NCBI GenBank assembly: GCA_012295275.1
Contig: CM022674.1
Coordinates: 1,200,677 to 1,223,176, forward strand
Direction: 5' to 3'
Source of the DNA: Chrysomallon squamiferum
Taxonomy: Eukaryota > Mollusca > Gastropoda > Neomphalida > Peltospiridae
Length of the DNA stretch: 22,500 nucleotides
Shown here: positions 1 through 8,799 of the stretch, in pieces
Layout of the letters: each line of letters begins with the position of its first letter
How positions within the stretch are numbered: the first letter of the stretch is position 1
The notes under the pieces: model-generated
What the model was told of the DNA's origin: nothing
Seen by the model: only the letters and a program-made list of their open reading frames with translations
Database searches by the model: none
Position numbers and translations under genes: made by a program

Positions 1-720
1 CATGGCATACAAAAATCAATCAGTCATTTGAAAGGTCTTTTTTTTATCACCGAAATGCAAACATGCAAATGGCGACCATGCAAGCCAAGCCTCCTAGTTT
101 GATTCATCAAAAACAATTAACGGATTAGTAAGACAGAAGAGAGTAATGACCTTAAGCACCTTGATAAACAATTCTTAGTTCAGTAGACAACACGACGCGA
201 ACCCATAGCCTGCTGTTCTTTACAAAAATAGCTTAACCTTCGTGTCAATGAAACTGCTGTTATTCAAGGCAGTAAGAAACGACTTCTTAATAAAGTGGAC
301 ACAGATTCAGAAATTTGACGGGCGTAATAATTTAACGACGTTGAAAAGGAATTAACGAGGGCCCGCGAAAACTGTCGGAAATTGCCGAACACCGAGAACT
401 GTTAATATCGAGAATTGTAATAATAGGTGTGCCGAATTGTGAATATATTCGTGGTAATAAGTTTTAAGTGAGGGTTTTCTGTGATTAGTTAGTCATTATT
501 TCTGACTTTAGATAGCTATTTAAACATAGTTACCCTTAGGAAGATCTTATCGTAGGTTATATTGAGGTCAATTTTTAACGATTTTTATTTGAATAACATA
601 CTTGTTACGCTGTTGTATACAATTCTGTTCACGATACACAGGTCGTTTCGTTTTCCGAATAGATCGTAATAATTCGGAGGTATTCGGAATAACTCGGTTC
701 CCATAGGTGATAATCAAAAT
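1..720. other. Unique sequence, no gene seen
   Basis: Non-repetitive A+T-rich sequence without a convincing exon on either strand. A few CpG-containing short motifs recur locally (ATTCGGA at about 671-695). Nothing else can be supported. Confidence 0.6.
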
Positions 721-723
721 ACA

Positions 724-841
724 TGTAGAATTTTTTATTTATTTATTTACTTACTTATTTTTTTTTTATTTTTTATTTGTTTAATTGCTGTCTTCATATT
801 ACTTTCTTATTTAATTATATATGTATGTATATGTATGTATG

Positions 842-872
<31 letters not shown>

Positions 873-930
873 GAATGTTTGTCTATGTATGTATATATAT
901 ATGAATATGTGTGTATGTACACGTGTGTCT
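724..930. repeat. T-rich, (TTTA)n and (GTAT)/(TA)n tracts
   Basis: TTTA/TTAC repeats and T runs at 724-780, then GTAT units and an uninterrupted (TA)n at about 846-872. Reading frames across it are compositional. Confidence 0.9.
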
Positions 931-1152
931 GTTTCCGTATATATATTTATACATTTGCCTATACAGTATATACGATGAACGTGTGTCATTTAGTACGTGT
1001 GTTCTTAATATCCATGCATGTACATGCTTGTGTGCTTTACTTCATTATTCATGCGGTTTCACCTTTTACGATCCTTCGCTGCTGTGACTCATTTGAAAAT
1101 CATCCGAGATAACATAATTTTACAGTTCACATCACAGCCTAATGTAAGCGAG

Positions 1153-1246
1153 CACGTGGAAAGAGAATCAGCTGTCAGAGATAATCAGTTTTATCACGTG
1201 ATAGTACAGTCTGTCGACAGAAAAGGGGCGGAGTGTACTTTATAAG
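1153..1246 (+). promoter_or_regulatory. Promoter-like cluster: E-boxes, GC box, TATA-like element
   Basis: CACGTG at 1153-1158, CAGCTG at 1169-1174, a second CACGTG inside the 12-bp palindrome TATCACGTGATA at 1192-1203, GGGGCGG at 1225-1231 and TTTATAAG at 1239-1246, in that order and spacing. No exon could be identified downstream, where (GT)n begins at 1436. The call rests on motif order only. Confidence 0.25.
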
Positions 1247-1433
1247 GGAGAGGGGTTTCCGGAACAGTATCTAAATGTTTGTAGCTGGAACGGAAACAAT
1301 CATGTTTCGGATTTGGGTTTAGATAGGCAGTATTTTTTTTTTCCCTCAGATATTTACACACATGTGGACACCACTCTTTTTTACATTTTTTTTTGTTGTC
1401 TTGCCTGGGGAGGGCTTCCATACAACAGGGAAG

Positions 1434-1435
<2 letters not shown>

Positions 1436-1490
<55 letters not shown>

Positions 1491-1512
1491 TGTGTCTGTG
1501 TGTGTGTATGTG
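1436..1512. repeat. (GT)n microsatellite
   Basis: An uninterrupted GT run from 1436 to 1489, followed by interrupted GT to about 1512. Confidence 0.97.
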
Positions 1513-1689
1513 TAAATATATATAGTGTACGTATGTCAAATTACAATATTTTAATTTATTTTAATGGATTTTGTGGTTTGTTTTTTTGTTGTTTTATCTT
1601 AAATCTATTCAATTTTATCTTCATTCAACGTAAATTCTCCTACTCCAGAATTATTCATATAAACATGCATGGAGTATGTTGTTTCAGAA

Positions 1690-1930
1690 AGAAGAAAATC
1701 GCCATTTTTATTATTATTATTATTTTTTTTTATTATTTATATTATAATAAACATTTTTAAATTATAAACATTAATATTAACATAATTTTATTATTTATAA
1801 CTGCAATAAACCCCTTCTTATTTTTTTTTTTTTTTTTTTTTTTTTATTTTATTATTATTTTTTTTTTCATCTTTCATTCTACTTTTTAAATTTTTTTAAT
1901 AACAATTTTTTTAAATCTTTCAATTTTTAT
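1690..1930. repeat. A+T-only low-complexity stretch
   Basis: ATT units, T runs (one about 25 bases near 1820-1846) and TTTATT motifs. The latter read AATAAA on the minus strand and could serve gene A polyadenylation. Confidence 0.85.
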
Positions 1931-1942
1931 GAAACACTGAAG

Positions 1943-2212
<270 letters not shown>

Positions 2213-2254
2213 AGAAATTCCTTTTCTTTTGTTTTCAATAAATTATTTTCTAAT

Positions 2255-4586
2255 TCAATAAAATTCTCCACCGTGCGGGTTGATCTGAACAACCAGCGAC
2301 ATCATCTGATACAGAAACCCAGAGCTGGATTCCACACAGCAGCACGCAACGGCAAAAATCACCAACAGCACGACCACCGTCGTGGCCAGCGTCCTGAACG
2401 TCGTCGGTTTGACGTGGCTCGTCTTCGCGACCTCTCCGACCCGTTCCGCGACGGCTTCGACGTGCGCGTCGGAGCTGTTGTCCAGATCGGGAAATTCAAT
2501 CAGTTTCCGCAGGCGTTCGATTCTTTCTTCGGCCTCCGCGGAGAACGTCTCCAGCCGGCCGAAGTCGTCCAGCATCCAGACGTCATCAACGTCGCCGACG
2601 TGAACACTGGGTGTTGCAGAGGTGTTATTGTCGTCGTCGTCGTTGTTTTCGTTTGTTGCAAACGACAGCTGGGACGTCCTTGACGAATCTGCTTTTATGG
2701 CAGACGAAACGAGCAACGGGTCCGAACTGGTTGCATACGACGATGTCAAGGAAGACGACGAATTGTCCTTCATAACTGACGACGTTAAATGTGCGATGGA
2801 CGAACTTTCTTTGTCGTCATGTGATTGCAGGGGTGTTGAAGACTGAGTTTGTTTAGTAGCAGACGACAGTGTCGGCGTCGTTGACTGAATGTGTGTATCG
2901 GCAGACGACAGCAAGGGTGATGACTGAATTTGTTTATCGGCAGACGACAGCAAGGGTGATGACTGAATTTGTTTATCGGCAGACGACAGCAAGGGAGATG
3001 ACTGAATTTGTTTATTAGCAGACGACAGCAAGGGTGGTGACTGAATTTGTTTATTAGCAGACGATAACAAGGGTGATGACTGAATTTGTTTGTTAGCAGA
3101 CGACAGCAAGGGTGATGACTGAATTTGTTTGTTACCAGACGATAGCAAGGGTGATGACTCAATTTGTTTATTAGCAGTCGGTAGCAAGGGTGATGACTCA
3201 ATTTGTTTATTAGCAGATGACAGCAAGGGTGATGACTGAATTTGTTTATCAGCAGACGACAGCAAGGGAGATAACTGAATTTGTTTATCGGCAGACGACA
3301 GCAAGGGAGATAACTGAATTTGTTTATCGGCAGACGACAAAACCAATGGCGAAGATTGAGTTTGTTTGTTAGCAGACGACAAAACCAATGGCGAAGACTG
3401 AGTTTGTTTGTTAGCAGACGACAAAACCAATGGCGAAGATTGAGTTTGTTTGTTAGCAGACGACAAAATCAGTGGCGAAGACTGAGTTTGTTTGTTAGCA
3501 GACGATAGCAAAGGTGATGACTGACTGTGTTTGTTAGCAGACGATAGCAAAGGTGATGACTGACTGTGTTTGTTAGCAGACGATAGCAAAGGTGACGACT
3601 GACTGTGTTTGTTAGCAGGCGATAGCAAAGGTGACGACTGACTGTGTTTGTTAGCAGACGATAGCAAAGGTGATGACTGACTGTGTTTGTTAGCAGACGA
3701 CAGTACGAGAGGCGAGGACTGAGTTTGTTTATCAGCAGACGACGTTATGCACGTTGTTAATATACGTTCCTTGGTGACAGACGACATTAACTGCGTCCTC
3801 GATGAATTCGTGCTAATTTCAGACGATACTAAAGTTGTCGTGGACGAAATCTGAGTGTTGACTGACGACGTCGAAGACATCGTCAATAAACCATCTGCAC
3901 TCTGTGACGTATCAGAGGGCAGCACTGACGTCTGCTTCTCACTGTCAGCCGACAACATGGATGTCAGTACCGGCGTCCTTCCTTTCGTTTCACTACTCTG
4001 ACCTAACTTACTTTCAGGCGCTTCCACGACACTCGCTTCTTTTCTTTCGTTCCTTCTTCTCTTCCTCAAGCTCTCCTTGGCTCGTGTTGGAACCACGCTC
4101 GTTATCAGTGAAAATTCGCCCTCCGCTGTCCTGTTCTGGTTTTCGTTGGCTCTGTCGCCGAAGAAATCTCCCGAAGAAAACCCGAAACGCTCTGCCACGG
4201 TCGCCAGTTTCTCGTAGGGTGAACTGTTGTTGTTTGCTGCCGACGCCACAGGCATGAGTGACGAGCCTTCGGAATACACCGGCCAGTCTCCGAAAACCAG
4301 CGAACTGTCTGCGTTTCCACAAGCCAGGCACTGAATGGTTTTGTTTGGTTCGTCTCTATCAAGGAACTGCTCTTCCCTCGACTTTCTCGAGACTGTCGGT
4401 TTAGCTGCTGCGTTCGCCAGGTTGCTGAAGTTCTTCTTCTGCTTGGGGGAGCTCCGATCCACGCTCGATTCCTGCGTCATTTCCGCCTGCCTCACTTCCA
4501 TTAATCCCAGAATGCCTTGCGACGCGGACGAGTTCTCGCCACACATCGAGGCTACCCGCCTCGTGAAAAGGCTGATGTCGGACGAA
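2255..4586 (-). CDS. Gene A exon 4 (long terminal coding exon, Ser-rich repeats and C-terminal membrane segment)
   Basis: The acceptor TTTTGTATTCTCAG ends at 4587. One base completes Ser, then the frame runs open for 776 codons to TGA at 2255-2257. The first residues after the border are SSDISLFTRRVASMCGENSS, so the internal Met at 4546 is not needed as a start. The exon encodes the CxxC, the basic cluster, the 13-14-residue repeat array, the acidic run, a charged helix and the C-terminal hydrophobic segment TVVVLLVIFAVACCCV. The tail after it ends NPHGGEFY. The 3' side runs within about 45 nt of the stop into an A run and then (CT)n on the transcript strand; AATAAA-like signals occur on this strand near 1850. 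Confidence 0.85.
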
Positions 4587-4630
4587 CTGAGAATACAAAA
4601 TTAGTTAGTTGGTTAGTTAGTTAGTCAGTC

Positions 4631-4690
<60 letters not shown>

Positions 4691-4695
4691 GGTTG

Positions 4696-4730
<35 letters not shown>

Positions 4731-5603
4731 GGTTGGTTGGTTGGTTGGTTGGTTAGTTGGTTAGTTAGTTAGTTAGTTAGTTAGGTAGGTAGGTAGGTAG
4801 GTAGGTAGTTAGTTAGGTAGTTAGGTAGGTAGGTAGTTAGGTAGGTAGGTAGGTAATTAGACAGATATATAGATAATTTTATAAATGGCATTGATTTTAA
4901 GTTATTTAGTCAGTCTTTTAGTTAGATAGTTAATTAGTTATTATTACTATTTATATAAGATATTGTTTTTTAGTTGCTTTTTTTGTTTGTTTTTTTGGTT
5001 GTTTATTTTGTAGTTGTAGTTGTTTTTATTTTTAGTTGCATTATTGTTTTTATTGTTATTAGTTTTTGTTGTTTTGTTTATTTAGTTACTTATTAATAAC
5101 ACTGATTATAGAGAATAATCATATTTTTGACCCTTTACTAATTAACATTTGAAATAATAATAATAACATCGACAACAAAAAAGGTCTAAATTTACAAATT
5201 AATCTGATTCCACTGATTTAGTTTTCTATCACTTCAGTGTGTGACACAACACCACAACAATCAAACACGTTGATAAAACTTGCTCCACCACCGTCACGAG
5301 AATTTCTGACTCATTTGATTCGTGATGTTCCTGAAAACTGGTGTTTATCGGGGGAGTCATTATTCATCTATCATTTTATTACTGAAACACCTGTTTGAAA
5401 AAATTTCTAACGATACTTACCTACCGCAGTCCGTGACGGATTTGAAATCTTTAATGATATCCACTATGTCATCCATCTTAGTGGCCAGATCGCTCATATC
5501 AGTCTGAAGTAATCCGGAATCTTTGCCCTTTGACCCCAGCCTCTGAATACGATATTTTATAGCCTCCGAGCTGTTTATTGCAAAACGAGTCAAGTTCTGT
5601 TTA

Positions 5604-5637
<34 letters not shown>

Positions 5638-5740
5638 TGGTGTGTACTGCATCCTGGATGAATAGAACAGAAAGAGATTTAAATATGTTTATTAATAATG
5701 TTTGAACCCGAATCTGGTATTTGAAAATTTTCTTTCTTCA

Positions 5741-5786
<46 letters not shown>

Positions 5787-7275
5787 CATACACACATACA
5801 TACATACATACATATACAATACATACGTAGAGAGACACGCACACACTTACATAGACAGATAAACAGACAAACAGACAGACACACATACATACAGACAGGC
5901 AAACAGACAGATGTACCTATGATATAGACAGAACAACAGAGAGACAGTTGCCAATCTGTCATTACGTGTATGTGTATTTATGTGTGTATGTTCATGTGTC
6001 TATTCAGTTACAAATCTATCATTATGTGTATGTGTATTTACGTGTGTAAGTTTATGTGTGTATTCATGCACGCATGCTTGTATATTTTTATATTTTGTCA
6101 GTTTTATGTTTGGGTTCGTCTGTATCTGTCTGTGCCTTTGTGTGTCTGTAGGTTGTGTGTATTGAGTTTTCCTCATTTTATACACAGCATATGTTCTGTG
6201 TGTATTCTACAAAAATTATGTATAAACCAGATGGTGTATGTTTGAAAATACATTAAAACAAGTACGTAACTGCCTATTTAGTTTCTCATAAACAGTTATA
6301 ATATTTAGTATTACTTTAGTTTCTCGTAAAGAGTTATAATATCATTATTACTGCATTTTCTCATAAATTCAGTTATAATTTATCTTTACGTATATGTGCA
6401 TTTTCTCGTAAATGCACTCATGTTTGTATAATATTTGTATTACTGTCTGTTTCTGCATCTGTCTGTAAAGAGTATAATGTTAGTATTATTGCAGTTTTCT
6501 CATTTTATACAGAGTATATCTGTTAGTAAAAATGTATAAACCAGATGGTTCTCCTTGAAAATACATAAAACAAGTATTACTGCCTATCAGTTTCTCATAA
6601 ACAGTATAATATTAGTATTACTGCAGTTTCTCATACAGAGTATAATATTAGTATTACTGCAGTTTCTCGTAAAGAGTATAATGTTAGTATTACTGCAGTT
6701 TCTCATAAAGAGTATAATATTAGTATTACTGCAGTTTCTCGTAAAGAGTATAATATTAGTATTACTGCAGTTTCTCATACAGAGTATAATGTTAGTATTA
6801 CTGCAGTTTCTCCTACAGAGTATAATATTAGTATTACTGCAGTTTCTCATACAGAGTATAATGTTAGTATTACTGCAGTTTCTCATACAGAGTATAATGT
6901 TAGTATTACTGCAGTTTCTCATAAAGTGTATAATATTAGTATTACTGCAGTTTCTCATACAGTGTATAATATTAGTATTACTGCAGTTTCTCCTACAGTG
7001 TATAATATTAGTATTACTGCAGTTTCTCCTAAAGAGTATAATATTAGTATTACTGCAGTTTCTCGTAAAGAGTATAATGCTATTATTACTTTGGTGTTGC
7101 CGGTGCGCAAACTTTCGATCATGTTCGTCAGTTCTCGCTGCTGTCTTTTTAACTGGATTTCTTTTGCGTGAACTTTCGTGGTGCTCACTTTCTGCTGGCA
7201 GCGCAAAAGTCTCTCTCGTATGTGCTGAATGTTTTGCATGACATCTGAAATAATAATAATAATAATAATAATAAC

Positions 7276-7351
<76 letters not shown>

Positions 7352-7421
7352 GCAATAATAATAATAATAATAATGCTATTTTTACAAAAAATACTAATTC
7401 AAAATAAATAACTAAAGAGAA

Positions 7422-7454
<33 letters not shown>

Positions 7455-8130
7455 GAGATAAATAAATAAATAAACAAAGGCAAGACCCCTAGGACGTAAG
7501 AAGAATAAAAAGTAAATGGATTAATATACAGGAGTAAGTAATGGATGAATCGATATATATTTAAAAAAAAAAAAAAAAAAAAAAATTGATGGACTGTTTT
7601 AATGTATTTGTGTAAGAATATGTATGTATATATGTATATATACACACACACACAGATTTATGTATGTGTATAAATATGCCAACATGTACGAATATATGTA
7701 TGTATGTTTGTGTGTATATATATATATTCATCTATACTGTATGGAATGTGTTTACGGGTATGTGCCATTTATTTATCAGTGTTTACGTTTTTGCCATTCA
7801 CCCACATGTCGTTATGACTCTCGCCATGAATAACGACAATTCAACAACAACAAAATACCATCGTAGTAACTTATTACAAAGAACACCTGTTAATAATTCC
7901 TCTGCTTTCCTTTCTCTTTTGGACAATCCGCCGTTTGTCAAGGCTGTGGCGTGTTTGATGATTTTTATGAATTTCAGTAGGTTGTTTACAAGATACTGAA
8001 TCTCCAAAATTTGAGTGTGGTTGTACGATTCCGGAGTTTTGCCCCTTTTAGGACTACTGTTATAGTTCCACCTTCTTAAACGTTTCATTTGTTGTTTTAT
8101 CAGCTCTTCGAAAGATGTTGTTGCAGACAT
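2255..8130 (-). CDS. Gene A: unrecognised Ser-rich, repeat-bearing, probably tail-anchored protein (4 coding exons, 968 aa)
   Basis: Exons on the minus strand join as 8130-7887, 7244-7090, 5596-5421 and 4586-2255. Split codons match at each border (phases 1, 0 and 2), all introns are GT/AG, and the joined frame is open for 968 residues. Residues 1-191 are charged and helix-like, with a heptad-style leucine/isoleucine pattern. A lone CxxC (CLAC) is near 278, a basic cluster RKRRRNERK near 366, a weak FFAT-like DFFGDRA near 332. Residues about 477-780 are a 13-14-residue Ser/Pro/Leu repeat. An acidic DDDD run is near 840, then a charged helical stretch (AEERIERLRKLIEF), then one hydrophobic segment near 925-943 and 25 residues to the stop. 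Inference: a tail-anchored membrane protein with a long disordered stalk facing the cytosol or nucleoplasm. It does not end in the PPPX of classical KASH proteins and I cannot assign a family. The coding sequence is clearly richer in G+C and CpG than its flanks. Confidence 0.82.
2320..2395 (-). other. Predicted C-terminal transmembrane segment of gene A
   Basis: The codons read on the minus strand give a run of about 19 residues, LATTVVVLLVIFAVACCCV, with no charged residue, flanked by Lys/Arg on the upstream side and leaving 25 residues before the stop. Three adjacent cysteines at the end could be lipid-modified or disulfide-linked (inference). A single C-terminal membrane segment with no signal peptide at the N-terminus is the tail-anchor layout. 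Confidence 0.7.
2821..3733 (-). repeat. In-frame 39/42-bp coding minisatellite in exon 4 (SSPLLSSANKQIQ-type)
   Basis: About 21 well-preserved units plus two degenerate ones at the C-terminal side. Three block types follow one another from N to C: a first NKHSQSSPLLSSA block (13 aa, five copies, after one DKQTQ unit), then NKQTQSSPLVLSSA (14 aa, four copies), then (N/D)KQIQSSPLLSSA (13 aa, about eleven). Every unit-length change is a multiple of three bases, so the frame is kept. Ser-Pro pairs in nearly every unit are possible proline-directed phosphorylation sites (inference). Confidence 0.93.
4601..4860. repeat. (TTAG)n microsatellite with TTGG and TAGG variant blocks
   Basis: About 260 bp of tetranucleotides: mainly TTAG, with runs of TTGG and a TAGG-rich distal end. 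It begins 14 bp from the exon 4 acceptor of gene A. On the transcript strand it reads (CTAA)n, which places repeated CTAAC motifs in the branch-point zone. Confidence 0.97.
5421..5596 (-). CDS. Gene A exon 3
   Basis: The acceptor TTTAAACAG ends at 5597 and the strong donor AG|GTAAGT is at 5421/5420. It is 176 nt: 58 codons from NLTRFAINSSEAIKYRIQRL to ...SVTDCG plus two bases that form Ser with exon 4. The segment QTDMSDLATKMDDIVDIIKD has a regular hydrophobic spacing typical of a coiled coil. Both flanking phases agree with neighbouring exons. An (ATT)n tract lies directly upstream of the acceptor in the transcript. Confidence 0.8.
5604..5634. repeat. (AAT)n microsatellite next to exon 3 acceptor
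   Basis: About ten AAT units in intron 2, ending a few bases from the exon 3 acceptor (transcript strand (ATT)n then TAAACAG). Confidence 0.95.
5740..5935. repeat. Compound (CA)n-(TA)n-(CATA)n-(GACA)n microsatellite
   Basis: Located in intron 2 of gene A. Four simple units follow each other; frames through it are compositional. The following 5960-6180 holds GTGTAT-rich interrupted repeat, including two near copies of ATTATGTGTATGTGTATTTA at about 53 bp spacing. Confidence 0.93.
6213..6620. repeat. Higher-order duplication upstream of the 36-bp array
   Basis: A segment at about 6170-6390 (CTCATTTTATACA, GTATAAACCAGATGGT, GAAAATACAT, AAACAAGTA, CTGCCTAT, then divergent 36-38-bp units) recurs at about 6490-6700. 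The shared GTATAAACCAGATGGT blocks lie about 315 bp apart. The first copy is more diverged and has T insertions in its units (GTTATAATAT). This suggests an older duplication of the array edge. Confidence 0.8.
6622..7089 (-). repeat. 36-bp minisatellite, exactly 13 units, in register with the exon 2 splice donor
   Basis: Units of exactly 36 bp can be marked at 6622, 6658, 6694 and so on to 7054-7089. On the transcript strand each unit starts GTAATA and continues CTAATATTATACTC, then a variable hexamer and GAAACTGCA. The last unit (7054-7089) is the start of intron 2 itself, with GTAATAATAGCATTATACTC. A fourteenth, 41-bp variant copy is at 6581-6621. Copies differ mainly at three or four positions. 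Confidence 0.95.
7090..7244 (-). CDS. Gene A exon 2
   Basis: The acceptor TTATTATTTCAG ends at 7245 and the donor AAA|GTAATA is at 7090/7089. The exon is 155 nt: two bases complete Asp, then 51 codons starting VMQNIQHIRERLLRCQQKV and ending RTGNTK. The peptide is rich in Gln, Arg, Lys and Glu with spaced hydrophobics, consistent with a coiled-coil helix. The exon ends at a codon boundary (phase 0), matching exon 3. A 36-bp tandem array starts at the first intron base. Confidence 0.78.
7248..7374. repeat. (TAA)n microsatellite next to exon 2 acceptor
   Basis: About 127 bp of TAA with one AAC and one AGC interruption, in intron 1. On the transcript strand it is (ATT)n running straight into TTTCAG of exon 2, so it supplies the U-rich tract. 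Confidence 0.97.
7424..7475. repeat. (GACA)n-(AATA)n tract in intron 1
   Basis: GACA units at 7426-7453 followed by AAAT units to 7475; a 23-A run follows at about 7563-7585 and (GTAT) units at 7620-7735. All are inside intron 1 of gene A or its splice-distal part. Confidence 0.9.
7887..8130 (-). CDS. Gene A exon 1 (start codon, 81 codons plus one base)
   Basis: It begins at the ATG whose first base is 8130; the context has A at -3 (CAAAATG). It encodes MSATTSFEELIKQQMKRL and continues through a basic, helix-forming stretch to ...KAEELLT. The donor is ACAG|GTGTTC at 7887/7886, leaving one base (G) that forms Asp with exon 2. A second donor TTT|GTAATAAG nine bases further (exon end 7878) keeps the same phase and would replace TD by TGVLY. 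Intron 1 runs from 7886 to 7245. Confidence 0.75.
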
Positions 8131-8219
8131 TTTGACGCTGATAAATCGACAAATCCGATAAAACTCAAAAACTTTAGCGAGGATATGTTTCTGCGTATAA
8201 AAGTTTTTTTGATTGCAAA

Positions 8220-8227
8220 TGACGTCA
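8220..8227. promoter_or_regulatory. CRE/ATF palindrome upstream of gene A
   Basis: A perfect TGACGTCA lies 90 bp upstream of the gene A start codon. CREB/ATF proteins bind this octamer, and it is common in proximal promoters. No clear TATA box is visible on the minus strand between it and the ATG. The role is inferred from position only. Confidence 0.45.
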
Positions 8228-8280
8228 TAGGTTTCGTCACTATGTTTGTCGTTTGATTTGTCGTATTACATCATCATCAT

Positions 8281-8281
<1 letters not shown>

Positions 8282-8319
<38 letters not shown>

Positions 8320-8424
8320 TTTGTTGCTATTTATTTATTTATTTATTTATTTTCTTCTTCTTGTTCTTCTTATTTTTCTTCTTCTTCTTCTTCTTTATTT
8401 ATTTATTTATTTATTTATTTATTT
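8282..8424. repeat. (AAT)n-(TTTA)n-(TTC)n-(TTTA)n compound repeat
   Basis: AAT units at 8282-8320, TTTA at 8329-8352, TTC-rich at 8353-8392 and TTTA again to 8424, upstream of gene A. Confidence 0.95.
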
Positions 8425-8482
8425 TACTCCTTTTGGTTTGGATGATTAAAGTTTTGTAACCATTGAAGAAACTGGGGGTTTT

Positions 8483-8485
<3 letters not shown>

Positions 8486-8552
<67 letters not shown>
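8486..8552. repeat. (CT)n microsatellite
   Basis: An uninterrupted CT run of about 66 bp. Confidence 0.97.
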
Positions 8553-8554
<2 letters not shown>

Positions 8555-8799
8555 ATTGATCAAGTAACATGTGACATGCGCGATGCTATTTCCTGGACAA
8601 GACTTCCGCAGTAATTACGAAATCTGCAGGTCATGTCACGGATTTAAGTCAAATCGATAAATAACCGATTTAAATTTATTTCAAGCGTTGGATGTACGTT
8701 TTGTATAATTCTCTATATTATATAAATTTCTTTGTGATTATTTGAAAATGTCTGTTGGTTCATATGTTTATTTGTTTATTTGTTTTGGTTGTTTATTAA

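Noticed and set aside
2255-2395. KASH domain at the gene A C-terminus
   Set aside because: The anchor and short luminal-type tail fit, but the protein ends GGEFY and lacks the PPPX ending and the conserved Tyr/Asn-Gly residues of KASH peptides.
4601-4860. Telomere-like repeat
   Set aside because: Units are TTAG, TTGG and TAGG tetranucleotides, not TTAGGG or TTAGG, and the tract is intronic.
6622-7089. Regular 36-bp repeats resembling a CRISPR array in repeat length
   Set aside because: There are no spacers between units and the context is a eukaryotic intron.
6555-7241. 228-codon plus-strand frame with hydrophobic QFLIQSIILVLL repeats
   Set aside because: It is the antisense of the 36-bp intron array and of exon 2. 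The frame is open only because the unit is a multiple of three without a plus-strand stop.
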